Shown: positions 27,051 to 35,677 of the stretch, piece by piece | Numbering within the stretch: position 1 is the first letter of the stretch | How the letters are laid out: every line of letters begins with the position of its first letter | NCBI GenBank assembly: GCA_019038695.1 | Contig: JAHOYZ010000035.1 | Coordinates: forward strand, 1-42,703 | Source: Candidatus Zixiibacteriota bacterium | Lineage (GTDB): Bacteria; Zixibacteria; MSB-5A5; GN15; FEB-12 | DNA: 42,703 nucleotides | Direction: 5' to 3' | Program-made: the position numbers and the translations under genes | Notes under the pieces: generated by a model | What the model was told of the DNA's origin: nothing | What the model saw: the letters and a program-made list of their open reading frames with translations, nothing else | The model's database searches: none

Positions 27051-28403
27051 CTATCTTTTGCCGGCCAGTCCGTATTCGACCAGCTTATTGCGAATTGTCC
27101 GCGATGACACACCCAACGCTTCGGCTGCTTGGGTTTTGTTGCCATTGAACTTCTCGAGGGTTTTCAGGATAAGATACTTGGATCCCTCCTCCAACCTCAT
27201 GGGAACCTTCAACTGAGGTAAGTCATCGGCCACTCTTCCCAGAGCAAGTTCGGTAGGAAAATCATCACTTGTCAGAATATCTGATTGACCCGTCACAACC
27301 GCCCGCTCGACCAGATTCTCCAGCTCTCTCACATTTCCCGGCCAGTGGTAACTCATCAATAAAGCCAACGCGGACTTATCAACCCCCTTCACCGAACGCC
27401 CGTTTTCCCGATTGTACTTTCCGATGAAGTGATCCACCAAGAGGTTAATGTCCTCGCGGCGTTCCTCGAGCGGAGCAAGATGAATGGGAATCACATTCAG
27501 GCGATAGAAAAGGTCTTCACGGAACTTGCCATCGGCAATGTGTCTTTTCAGATCACGATTCGAGGTAGCAATAAGTCGCACATCTACAGATATTGGCGTG
27601 GTCGAACCCACTCGTTCAAACTCACGCTCCTGAATAACGCGCAGCAATTTAGATTGCAGGTTAAAGGGCATCTCCGATATTTCATCAAGGAGAAGGGTTC
27701 CGCCATCGGCCAGTTCAAAACGACCTCGGTGGGTTCGTTTGGCATCAGTGAAAGCGCCCTTCTCATGACCAAACAGTTCAGTCTCGACAAGGTTCTCAGG
27801 CAAAGCGGCACAGTTGAGCGTAACGAACGGCTTATCTTTGCGGTCGGAAGAATAGTGAATGGCGCGTGCCACCATCTCCTTGCCTGTACCCGAGTCGCCG
27901 GAAATCATGATGGTTGAGCGGGCCGAGGCGACTGACCGAATCAAATCAAATATGTCTCTCATAGCGCTGGACTTGCCAATGATATTCTGAAATTTGTGTT
28001 CCAGGTCCTGACGCATGGTCTGGTTCTCGGAACGCAGACTCAGCACCTCGGTGATCCGTGACAATACATGAGCCACCGTCTCCGGAAGCACCGGCTTGAT
28101 AAGGAAATCGTATGCACCACTCTTGATGGCCCTGACAGCAGTATCAATAGTGCCATAGGCAGTCATAATCACAACCACCGATTCCGGACTGACCTTCTTG
28201 ATCCGCTCAAGCACTTCTATCCCATCCATGGCTTTCATCTTCAGATCGGTCAGAACAATATCGTAAGTTCGATCATTGAATGCAGCCATTGCCTCTTCAC
28301 CGGAGAACACGGCCTTGCAATAGTGACCGGTCCGACGAATTGTCTCCTCCATCAACTCATTTACGAGGACATCATCATCAACAACCAGAACCGAAAATTT
28401 CAT
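27051..28403 (-). CDS. flgR: NtrC-family sigma-54 activator, FlgR/FleR-like flagellar response regulator
   Basis: 450 residues. The receiver has the phospho-acceptor Asp53 (LTDLKM). The AAA+ sigma-54 interaction domain has Walker A GDSGTGKE, a sigma-54 contact loop reading GAFTDA, Walker B GGTLLLDEI, and later FREDLFYRLNVIPI. The Fis-type C-terminal HTH is NKTQAAEALGVSSRTIRNKL. The loop usually reads GAFTGA, so its second Gly is Asp here; this variant may still be active. It overlaps the histidine kinase gene by ATGA, so the two form a cognate pair. The flgB and flgF sigma-54 promoters in the same window are the obvious targets. The symbol follows function by context. Confidence 0.9.
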   Translation of the reverse strand: MKFSVLVVDDDVLVNELMEETIRRTGHYCKAVFSGEEAMAAFNDRTYDIVLTDLKMKAMDGIEVLERIKKVSPESVVVIMTAYGTIDTAVRAIKSGAYDFLIKPVLPETVAHVLSRITEVLSLRSENQTMRQDLEHKFQNIIGKSSAMRDIFDLIRSVASARSTIMISGDSGTGKEMVARAIHYSSDRKDKPFVTLNCAALPENLVETELFGHEKGAFTDAKRTHRGRFELADGGTLLLDEISEMPFNLQSKLLRVIQEREFERVGSTTPISVDVRLIATSNRDLKRHIADGKFREDLFYRLNVIPIHLAPLEERREDINLLVDHFIGKYNRENGRSVKGVDKSALALLMSYHWPGNVRELENLVERAVVTGQSDILTSDDFPTELALGRVADDLPQLKVPMRLEEGSKYLILKTLEKFNGNKTQAAEALGVSSRTIRNKLVEYGLAGKR

Positions 28404-29755
28404 GCTCTGTGCTCCATGTTATCAGTATTCGTCCTGAAAGGTAGCAGCAACCGAAAGACAGCCCCTCCGCTGTCCCGGTTCTCTGCCACAATATTTCCTC
28501 CGTGCGCCTTCATTATCTTCCAGACCATTGCCAGCCCAAGTCCATTCCCATCCATTCGCGTAGTGAAAAATGGTGCAAATATCTTCTCCAAATTGTCTTT
28601 CTCAATCCCCGGGCCATCGTCGGCAATATTGATCACAACAACGCCTTCATCCGACTCTAATAACAGCTTCTCCCCCCATTGCCGCACTCCTTCATCCTGA
28701 AGGAGATATTCAACATTGATCTCAATACAACCGTTGCCTGAAAAAGACTCGATCGCGTTGGCAAAAAGATTGCGAAAAACCTGCTTCATCAGGATGGGAT
28801 CGATACTCACCTCTATCGGCTCGTCTACTTCCGCCAGAATATCACCAAGCACAATATCAACGTCTTGAGACACCGTCGGATTATCCTGTCCAAACTGCCG
28901 AATCGTGGAAATAAGGTAATCCCGCAGAACTACTTCGGTCTGATTGGTTTTCTCCGACCGGGCATAGTCCAACAAGGTTGTAACAGTGTGATTAAGCGTT
29001 TCAACGCCCCGACGGATGTTGTCTGCCAATCGGAACCGAGGATCGGATTTATCAAGGTCCTGGGTCAACAACGCCGCGAAGCCACCAATTCCAGAAAGTG
29101 GATTACGCACTTCGTGCGCAATAGTTGCTGCCATCTCCCCCATTGCAGCCAGGGTGTTAAGACGCGCAAATTCCTGCTCCATCTTCTTCATCTTGGTCAT
29201 ATCCTGAAAGACTTCCACCGCCCCCGCTGGTTGCCCTTCATTGTCGCGCATTACCGCCGTTGATACCGACAAGAAGCGTCGGATGCCGTTGGTCAGCTCT
29301 ATTTGTCGCTCGGTAGACTCGACCGGTTGAGCACGCTGCGAAGTTCGCAATGCGTTCGCCTCGGACGGGGTTCCAGGAGGGATCATATCCCGGTAGAGAC
29401 TCCCTCGAACATCCTCTGCCTTCAAACCAAGAATACGCTCCGCTGCCAGATTGAAGTGGGTAATGCGGCCGTCTCGGTCCACCGCTACGACCCCGGCCGA
29501 GATTGAGTGAAGTATCCCGTTGAGGAACTCGGTAGCCTGAAGATTACGTTCAGTCAACTCGACAAGTAGAGTATTGGCCTCCGCAAGTTCCTGGTTCTGT
29601 GCCGAAAATCCCTCTTCCAGCTCAATATACTTGCGCTGGAGGGTATTGATCACTCGAGTAAACGATGCGTAGGACTCGGTAAAGCGTGAAACTTCGTTGG
29701 CCGTACTCGATTCCTTCAGAACCGCACTCCGTTCGTCATCCATAACATAACCCAT
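28400..29755 (-). CDS. flgS: PAS-domain histidine kinase, FlgS/FleS-like partner of the sigma-54 activator
   Basis: 451 residues, soluble with no membrane helix. An N-terminal coiled coil (~25-75) precedes a PAS domain at about 80-190 (ILHSISAGVVAVDRDGRITHFN). The HisKA domain has its His near 214 (TIAHEVRNPLSGIGGF), and the HATPase contains NAIESFSGNGCIEI, DDGPGIEKDNLEKIFAPFFT and GLGLAMVWKIM. A cytoplasmic kinase fits sensing of flagellar assembly state, as reported for FlgS in epsilonproteobacteria. The stop overlaps the regulator start (ATGA). It follows cheB by 55 bp. Confidence 0.88.
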   Translation of the reverse strand: MGYVMDDERSAVLKESSTANEVSRFTESYASFTRVINTLQRKYIELEEGFSAQNQELAEANTLLVELTERNLQATEFLNGILHSISAGVVAVDRDGRITHFNLAAERILGLKAEDVRGSLYRDMIPPGTPSEANALRTSQRAQPVESTERQIELTNGIRRFLSVSTAVMRDNEGQPAGAVEVFQDMTKMKKMEQEFARLNTLAAMGEMAATIAHEVRNPLSGIGGFAALLTQDLDKSDPRFRLADNIRRGVETLNHTVTTLLDYARSEKTNQTEVVLRDYLISTIRQFGQDNPTVSQDVDIVLGDILAEVDEPIEVSIDPILMKQVFRNLFANAIESFSGNGCIEINVEYLLQDEGVRQWGEKLLLESDEGVVVINIADDGPGIEKDNLEKIFAPFFTTRMDGNGLGLAMVWKIMKAHGGNIVAENRDSGGAVFRLLLPFRTNTDNMEHRA

Positions 29756-29810
29756 TCACCATAAATAAAAACAATAGAGAGCGAGGAGTTGTTTTCAACA
29801 AAAACTTGGA

Positions 29811-30914
29811 TTAGAAGTAGGATACGATTTCCTGCGCGACCTGCTCAATCGGTACAATATGATCGCAAACACCAGCCTCGGCAGCCGCGCGGGGCATTCC
29901 GTAGACAATACAGGTTGGTTCATCCTGAGCGATGATGACACCACCGCCTGATTTCACTTTACGCAGTCCAGTAACACCATTGCTGCCCATACCGGTTAGA
30001 ATCACGCCAAGGATAGCGCGGTGATAAGACGCCGCCACTGAGTCCAGCATGACATCGACGCACGGCTTGTATAATGTATCCGAAGGTTCTGATGAGACTC
30101 TAACGTAAGCCTTGGCACCAGCTTTGTTCACGGTCATTTGTTGACCGCCCGGGGCTATAAGCACTGTACCAGCTTCCACCGGATCGCCGTCAGCAGCTTC
30201 TTTGACGTGCAATTCTGAAAGCCCATTAAGACGCTCCGCTAATGATTTCGTAAACTTGGGCGGCATGTGTTGCGCAATCACGATTCCGGCCGGAAGATTG
30301 CGTGGCAACCGAGGAATGACTTCAGCCAGAGCTGGCGGTCCACCTGTAGAGGAACCAATTGCTATTATACCTACCTGATGGTTACGCTTTCGTATAGTTT
30401 TGACAACCGAGACAGATTTTCTGGGAACTCCACTCCTGCCCGGCGACGTTTTCATGCGCCCGGCTGATCGGGTTCCTCGGAAGCGAGCCATCAGCAGCGA
30501 TTTGCGCTTGACAATATTCTTGATCTTGGCCACCAGTTCTTCCCTGATCTTGACAATATCAAGACTGACGTAGGAAAGTTCCTTGGGAATAAAATCGACC
30601 GCCCCCATTTCGAGGGCGTCAAGTGTAGCCCGAGCGCCATCGGTGGTCAGTGATGAAATCATCATCACCGGGACGGGATGCTTAGCCATGATTTCACGGA
30701 GAGCGGTCAGACCATCCATGCGCGGCATCTCAATATCCATGGTGACCAAATCCGGCTTGAGATGACGGACTTTCTGGATACCCTCTTCACCATCTCGAGC
30801 AGTGCCGACGACCTTGATCGCGGGGTCGGACTCCAACATCATAGAGATCGCTTTGCGCATAAAGGCGGAGTCATCTACGACGAGGATGCGAATCTGTTGT
30901 AATTTAACTGTCAT
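29811..30914 (-). CDS. cheB: Chemotaxis protein-glutamate methylesterase/glutamine deamidase CheB
   Basis: 367 residues. The receiver has Asp60 (VTMDIEMPRMDG). A linker rich in Arg/Ser/Gly leads to the methylesterase domain with the catalytic Ser in IAIGSSTGGPPAL, His in IAQHMPP and Asp near LTGMGSNGVTGL. It removes methyl groups from chemoreceptors, opposing CheR, and is activated by phosphorylation from CheA. It follows cheA by 14 bp. Confidence 0.97.
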   Translation of the reverse strand: MTVKLQQIRILVVDDSAFMRKAISMMLESDPAIKVVGTARDGEEGIQKVRHLKPDLVTMDIEMPRMDGLTALREIMAKHPVPVMMISSLTTDGARATLDALEMGAVDFIPKELSYVSLDIVKIREELVAKIKNIVKRKSLLMARFRGTRSAGRMKTSPGRSGVPRKSVSVVKTIRKRNHQVGIIAIGSSTGGPPALAEVIPRLPRNLPAGIVIAQHMPPKFTKSLAERLNGLSELHVKEAADGDPVEAGTVLIAPGGQQMTVNKAGAKAYVRVSSEPSDTLYKPCVDVMLDSVAASYHRAILGVILTGMGSNGVTGLRKVKSGGGVIIAQDEPTCIVYGMPRAAAEAGVCDHIVPIEQVAQEIVSYF

Positions 30915-30928
30915 CGAAACCCGCTTAA

Positions 30929-32779
30929 TTAGCTTATCTTTCTGGCCACGCTGAACATCCCGGCAATATCTACAATGAGCCGAATGCGTCCGTCGCCAAG
31001 GATCGTCGCACCTGCCACTCCCTCTGTTGCCCCGAGGTAGTTGCCCAACGACTTGATGACCACCTCTTCCTGACCCAGGAAACGATCTACTATGATTCCG
31101 AGTTTCTTCTCAGCCAAGCCCACAATGACAATGTACGGTTTCTCTGTCATAATGAACCCGTGGGAATTGGCGCGGAGGATCTCGGCCAAATTGATGATCG
31201 GTATGATCTCGTCTCGCAGCCGCAGAACGGGCCGTTTGTTAATGTAGAACACTTCGGCCTGCTCGGTCTTAACTGTCTCCAACACCGACGCCAACGGCAG
31301 GATGAATACTTCGTCATCACTCTCCACCAACAGGCCCTGAATGATAGCCAGTGTTAGCGGCAGCTTGATCGTAATCGAAGAACCCTTGCCCTCCTTCGTA
31401 TCAAGCTCGATCAATCCATTTAGTTTCTCGATATTGGAACGCACGACATCCATTCCCACGCCCCGACCGGAAACATCAGTCACCACTTTGGCCGTTGAGA
31501 AACCTGCCTCGAAAACATACCTGACAATTTCACGCTCAGACATCCTGGCCAGAGCGTCCTCAGTAGTCAATCCGCGTTCGATAGCTTTGTCCTTGATTGC
31601 CTGCAGAGCAAACCCACGACCGTCATCGGTAATCTTGATAATGATATGAGACCCTTCCTGGCAGGCCTCAAGATGTACCGATCCTTTGGCCGGTTTTCCG
31701 GCCGCGACACGATCCTCGGCAGATTCGAGGCCATGGTCACAGGAATTGCGAATAATATGAACCAGTGGGTCGCCAATCTCTTCAATCACACTGCGATCGA
31801 GTTCAGTACTTTCGCCGGATATCTTCAGTTCGATTTGCTTGCCGGAATCGCGGGAGAGATCTCGCACCAAACGCGGAAAACGACCAAACACTTTGCCAAT
31901 GGGTTGCATACGCATCTTCATCACGGCCATTTGCAATTCAGTCGTAATGAAGTTGATCGCGGTCGCCGCATTGTTGATACCCTCAAAATTTTGGTCTCCC
32001 TCATGATCCCGGTTCAGTATCCCGAGGGACTGTTGCATGCTATTGCGACCCAGTACCAGTTCACCCATCATATTCATCAGCGTATCCACTCGCCCGACAT
32101 CAACTCGAATCGTCTGATCGCCTGACTTCCGGGACGGTTTAGAAGGAGAGGGTTTACCGGAGCTCTTGGCCGGTGCTGAAGGGGCCGACTTGGTTGGCAC
32201 CTCCAAAACTGCTACCGCTTCCTGTGTTTCTGCTACAAACGCCGGCTCCGTGTCGAAGTTTGGCGGGGCAACAGCTTCAGCGGTTGTGGATTCCTCAGGT
32301 ATTTCGAAGGTGGGCGCATCGGGAGCTGCATCTTCGGGACTCATTGTCAACGAATCAGCGTTGCCGTCAGTGCCACCCTCCATTATTACGATCAGACGCT
32401 TAGTAACATCGGTAAGATCAAGTTCTTCGCTGTTGCCTTCGCGAACGTTTTCAAGGAGCACCTTCAATATATCGAGCGATTCGAGCAGGATGTCCATTAC
32501 TTCCGGAGTAACGACCATCTCGGACTTACGAAGCTTATTAAGAATATCTTCCATCTTGTGGGTCAGTGAAGTAACCTGCTCAAACCCAAGGAAACTGGAT
32601 GTTCCTTTTATCGTGTGTGCTGCCCGGAATATCTCGTTGAGCAAATCAAGGTCGTCGGGAGTAGTCTCGAGCTTGACGAGGTTCGTGTCCAGTGATGCGA
32701 TGAGTTCGTCTGCTTCAACCAGGAAATCATCAATGATTTCCTTCATCTCATCCTGGTCCAATTCAAAAGCGTCGGACAT
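30929..32779 (-). CDS. cheA: Chemotaxis histidine kinase CheA, lacking a recognisable P2 domain
   Basis: 616 residues. The P1/HPt domain has the phosphorylated His55 (AAHTIKGTSSFLGF). Residues ~125-225 are a Pro/Ala/Ser/Lys-rich linker where P2 would be. P3 dimerisation (RVDTLMNMMGELVLGRNSM), the P4 kinase (HIIRNSCDHGLE, DDGRGFALQAI, GRGVGMDVVRSNI) and the P5 CheW-like domain (VFILPLASVLETVK and EKKLGIIVDRFLGQ) follow. It phosphorylates CheY and CheB. Without P2, regulator recruitment must go through P1 directly. Confidence 0.96.
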   Translation of the reverse strand: MSDAFELDQDEMKEIIDDFLVEADELIASLDTNLVKLETTPDDLDLLNEIFRAAHTIKGTSSFLGFEQVTSLTHKMEDILNKLRKSEMVVTPEVMDILLESLDILKVLLENVREGNSEELDLTDVTKRLIVIMEGGTDGNADSLTMSPEDAAPDAPTFEIPEESTTAEAVAPPNFDTEPAFVAETQEAVAVLEVPTKSAPSAPAKSSGKPSPSKPSRKSGDQTIRVDVGRVDTLMNMMGELVLGRNSMQQSLGILNRDHEGDQNFEGINNAATAINFITTELQMAVMKMRMQPIGKVFGRFPRLVRDLSRDSGKQIELKISGESTELDRSVIEEIGDPLVHIIRNSCDHGLESAEDRVAAGKPAKGSVHLEACQEGSHIIIKITDDGRGFALQAIKDKAIERGLTTEDALARMSEREIVRYVFEAGFSTAKVVTDVSGRGVGMDVVRSNIEKLNGLIELDTKEGKGSSITIKLPLTLAIIQGLLVESDDEVFILPLASVLETVKTEQAEVFYINKRPVLRLRDEIIPIINLAEILRANSHGFIMTEKPYIVIVGLAEKKLGIIVDRFLGQEEVVIKSLGNYLGATEGVAGATILGDGRIRLIVDIAGMFSVARKIS

Positions 32780-32809
32780 TGTTTAGCCTCGTTTATATTC
32801 GGAGTATCG

Positions 32810-33394
32810 TTACTTGCCGGAGAAGAGCGAGTCTATGTCCGCCTGGGTTGTCTTAGTGTTGGTAAACTCAGCATTCGGATCAAACACTCGTTCCTTATGT
32901 TCGACTGTCGCTTCAGCCACATCATTGGAACCTTGAATGACACTGACGATTGAGTTCAAACGAGTCTCAAGGCTCTCAAGTAAACTTGCCGCATGATTCA
33001 TTTGCTGAGCTGTGATATCCTGAAACTGAAGCGCATCCATAATCAGAAAGGCATCCTCGTAGTTCGTCTGAACCTTCTTGATCAAAGCATCCACAGATGG
33101 AGCAAAGTCGCCTAGATCGCCGTCTACCACTTTCACCTTGATGGCCTTCAGACCCTGAATCACCTCTTCCTCTCGCTGGGAAATACCTTCAACCTTATCG
33201 AGCATCTGATGAGCAGCTGCTTCTGTCTGTTCGCTGATCTTGTCGAGCTGTTCAGTCGCCCGGGGAACGGTCTCCCTGGATTCTGCCAACGGATTCTGTA
33301 GCTGCCGGAACTTGTCAACAACTTCGGTGATTGAAGACGCAAGTGCGACAACTTCAGACTGCATCTTCTGATATAGTTTTTCACTGATAGCCAT
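32810..33394 (-). CDS. cheZ: CheY-P phosphatase CheZ
   Basis: 194 residues, helical. The catalytic DxxxQ pair is present (Asp126 and Gln130 in ALQFQDITAQQMNHA). The C-terminus ends in a CheY-binding amphipathic peptide (QADIDSLFSGK), as in enterobacterial CheZ. The rest resembles the long four-helix bundle of CheZ dimers. It accelerates CheY-P dephosphorylation. The position between cheY and cheA supports it. Confidence 0.88.
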   Translation of the reverse strand: MAISEKLYQKMQSEVVALASSITEVVDKFRQLQNPLAESRETVPRATEQLDKISEQTEAAAHQMLDKVEGISQREEEVIQGLKAIKVKVVDGDLGDFAPSVDALIKKVQTNYEDAFLIMDALQFQDITAQQMNHAASLLESLETRLNSIVSVIQGSNDVAEATVEHKERVFDPNAEFTNTKTTQADIDSLFSGK

Positions 33395-33417
33395 TAGTGC
33401 CTCCTTGTTGCCTTCAC

Positions 33418-33792
33418 TCAGGCTTTAAGAACCTGCTCAATTTTTTCTTTGAGCGTGTCCGGGGTGAATGGTTTTACGATATAGTTGTTGACGCCAGCTT
33501 TGAGCGCTTCGACGATGTCATCCTTAACCGACCGGGTCGTAACCATCAGGATCGGCAGAGTCTTATACTTATCCATACCCCTCACGGTTGTGACAAAGGT
33601 CAGGCCGTCCATCTCGGGCATATTCCAGTCCGTGATGATGAAGTTTACGTCTTCAACTTTCAGTTTTGCAAGGGCATCTTTACCGTCGCCAGCCTCCACC
33701 ACATCAGCATAGCCCGCTCTTTTGAGCGTATTGATGATGATGCGGCGCATGGTCGGACTGTCATCGACTGCGAGGATTTTCAGATCTGCCAC
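33418..33792 (-). CDS. cheY: Chemotaxis response regulator CheY
   Basis: 124 residues, single receiver domain. The acidic pair Asp10/Asp11, phospho-acceptor Asp55 (IITDWNMPEMDG), the conserved Thr/Ser region MVTTRS and the Lys in YIVKPF are all present. The WNMPEMDGL stretch is very close to classical motor-binding CheY. The start is GTG at 33792, with GGAGG 4 nt upstream. It sits directly before cheZ. Confidence 0.95.
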   Translation of the reverse strand: MADLKILAVDDSPTMRRIIINTLKRAGYADVVEAGDGKDALAKLKVEDVNFIITDWNMPEMDGLTFVTTVRGMDKYKTLPILMVTTRSVKDDIVEALKAGVNNYIVKPFTPDTLKEKIEQVLKA

Positions 33793-33822
33793 GTTACCTC
33801 CGCATGTTTATTTGCTTGATGT

Positions 33823-34194
33823 TCATTTCAAATGCTTGGATACTTCGTCCAGTAACAGAGATGACTTGAATGGTTTGACCAAGTACGAACTTGCACCTAC
33901 CTCCAAACCACGCACACGGTCCTCTTCCGAGTCTTCAGACGAGAGTATTATTATCGGTGTCTGGGCGTGCTCCTCGCTCTCCCTTAATGTGTGGATGAGA
34001 CTATACCCGTCCAGATTGGGCATATTGAGATCAGTTATAACCAACGCGATCTCTTCTTGAGCCCCTGATATTGTCTCAATTGCCTCCATACCGTCGCCTG
34101 CCGTCAGGACATTGTAGCCCTTGTTCTTCAGAGAGAACGAGACGAACTTCACAACAGTCGTAGAATCATCAACAACAAGGATTGTCTGTGCCAT
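33823..34194 (-). CDS. Second CheY-like single-domain response regulator
   Basis: 123 residues, receiver only: Asp9/Asp10, phospho-acceptor Asp55 (VITDLNMPNLDGYS), switch residues LSSED and the Lys in YLVKPF. It resembles CheY/PilH-type regulators but lacks the near-consensus CheY motif of its neighbour. It could act as a phosphate sink or control a different output. It is placed between cheR and cheY with about 30-bp gaps on each side. Confidence 0.9.
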   Translation of the reverse strand: MAQTILVVDDSTTVVKFVSFSLKNKGYNVLTAGDGMEAIETISGAQEEIALVITDLNMPNLDGYSLIHTLRESEEHAQTPIIILSSEDSEEDRVRGLEVGASSYLVKPFKSSLLLDEVSKHLK

Positions 34195-34223
34195 TTAGCT
34201 TATCCTATCTCAGTAATCGTTCG

Positions 34224-35234
34224 TCACTTCTTAACCGTCATCGGCTTAATCTTGCGGAGAAGATCTATCGCCTTTGACGCACCACTAGTTGCCCCCATGC
34301 TGGATATTTTGGATGTCGTCGGCAGCCGCTTAGCAGTAAGTCCGGCCCCGGTGGACGGCTTGGTTGTAGTAACACCGACCGCCTCCTTCCGATAAACCAA
34401 CGCGTTCTTCAAATATACCAGCTTGAATGATTTGGAGATGCCGTGGAGAGTCTCCGAGTGGCCTATGAAAAAGTTACCACCGGGCCTCAGGCTATTGTAA
34501 AAACCACGTACAATCTGTCGCTTCACTTCGTCGGAGAAATAGATCATAACGTTCCGACAAAAGATCGTATCACAATTGGAATTGAGCGAGATCATACGTG
34601 ATTCGCTGAGATTGACGAATGAAAATTTAACCATGGCCTTGATCTCAGGTTTCACCCGATAGAGATCGTCAATTTTGTCGAAGTATTTGGTCAGTTGCTG
34701 GGGCTGCACATTACGCAAAGTGATCCCACTATATTCTCCCCGGCGTGCCTTCTGGAGCACTTCTTCGGAGATATCATTGGCTATAATCTCCACCTTCCAC
34801 CCTGGTTTGGCCGCAAGTTGTTCCATGCAAATCATTCCCAGAGTGTAGGGCTCTTCGCCGGTAGAACATCCCGCCGACCAGATCTTGATGACCTTTGGTC
34901 TACCCTCCTCCGTTTTCTCCTTGATAATCGACGGCAGCACTTCTTCGGCAAAGCAGCGCAACTGCGGTTCGTTGCGGAAAAAACTGGTCTCATTAGTAGT
35001 CATGAGATCCATAAGGTGATGGAATTCTTTCATTGAGGTGTCATATTTAACGTGGTAGAAGTAGTCCTTGTAGGTCTTGAATGAAAGCTCAGCCATACGC
35101 CTATCCAATCGATTCTTGACCAGATACATCTTGTTTGAGGCGAAGAACATACCACTTTTTTCGTGAATAAAGTCGCGAATCAGCTCGAACTCTTCATCCG
35201 TCATCTTCAGTTCTTCGGTCGTATTATCCAGCAT
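34224..35234 (-). CDS. cheR: Chemoreceptor methyltransferase CheR
   Basis: 336 residues. The N-terminal helical domain is at ~15-85 (LMTTNETSFFRNEPQL), followed by the SAM-binding domain (IKIWSAGCSTGEEPYTLGM, IIANDISEEVLQKAR, NCDTIFCRNVMIYFSDEVK, GGNFFIGHSETL). It transfers methyl groups to receptor glutamates. The C-terminal ~55 residues are a Thr/Lys/Ser-rich extension beyond the usual fold. It follows the lone receiver gene by 53 bp. Confidence 0.96.
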   Translation of the reverse strand: MLDNTTEELKMTDEEFELIRDFIHEKSGMFFASNKMYLVKNRLDRRMAELSFKTYKDYFYHVKYDTSMKEFHHLMDLMTTNETSFFRNEPQLRCFAEEVLPSIIKEKTEEGRPKVIKIWSAGCSTGEEPYTLGMICMEQLAAKPGWKVEIIANDISEEVLQKARRGEYSGITLRNVQPQQLTKYFDKIDDLYRVKPEIKAMVKFSFVNLSESRMISLNSNCDTIFCRNVMIYFSDEVKRQIVRGFYNSLRPGGNFFIGHSETLHGISKSFKLVYLKNALVYRKEAVGVTTTKPSTGAGLTAKRLPTTSKISSMGATSGASKAIDLLRKIKPMTVKK

Positions 35235-35287
35235 CAGTGATCCTTATTTGCCGTGCAGCCAAAATCGAGCGCTCGTAGGGTCGAACA

Positions 35288-35677
35288 TCACGATTCGTTA
35301 ACTGCTCCCTTTGAGCCCTCAAGTTGCGCCTTAATCGTTTTATATAACCGATTGATATTGAACGGCTTCGTTACATAGTCCGCAACCCGACTCCGAAGCG
35401 CTTCTACCGCTGAATCAACCGACGGATACGCTGTCATTATGATCACCGGGATATCCGGAAAGGACGAGCGCATCTCGGAAGTGAGCGCCAATCCATCCAT
35501 ATCCGGCATCCGAAGATCAGTCAGCACCAGATCGACTTTTCGATTACCTAGAATTTCGAGTGCCTTCTGGCCATTTTCGGCCACCGATGTCTGCCACCCC
35601 TGACTCACGAAAAAATCGTAAAGGAGATCTCGAATCAGTAGCTCATCATCGACTATTAGAATTGATCCCTCTGGCAT
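35288..35677 (-). CDS. Single-domain response regulator (NtrC-type receiver)
   Basis: 129 residues, receiver only, with Asp10/Asp11, phospho-acceptor Asp54 (VLTDLRMPDMDGLAL), MTAYPSVDSAVEAL and KPFNINRLYKTI. The sequence style (TDLRMPDMDG, IIMTAYPSVDSAVEALR) is that of NtrC-class receivers, not CheY, suggesting descent from a DNA-binding regulator that lost its output domain. Its ATG overlaps the stop of the HEAT-repeat gene (TGATG), which implies tight coupling and perhaps physical interaction. Confidence 0.9.
   Translation of the reverse strand: MPEGSILIVDDELLIRDLLYDFFVSQGWQTSVAENGQKALEILGNRKVDLVLTDLRMPDMDGLALTSEMRSSFPDIPVIIMTAYPSVDSAVEALRSRVADYVTKPFNINRLYKTIKAQLEGSKGAVNES

Noticed and set aside
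26970-27108. Plus-strand reading frame with a GGGAGG-like sequence upstream (about 45 codons)
   Set aside because: Most of it is antisense to the 3' end of the sigma-54 activator gene, its residues resemble no family, and the Shine-Dalgarno spacing is too long.
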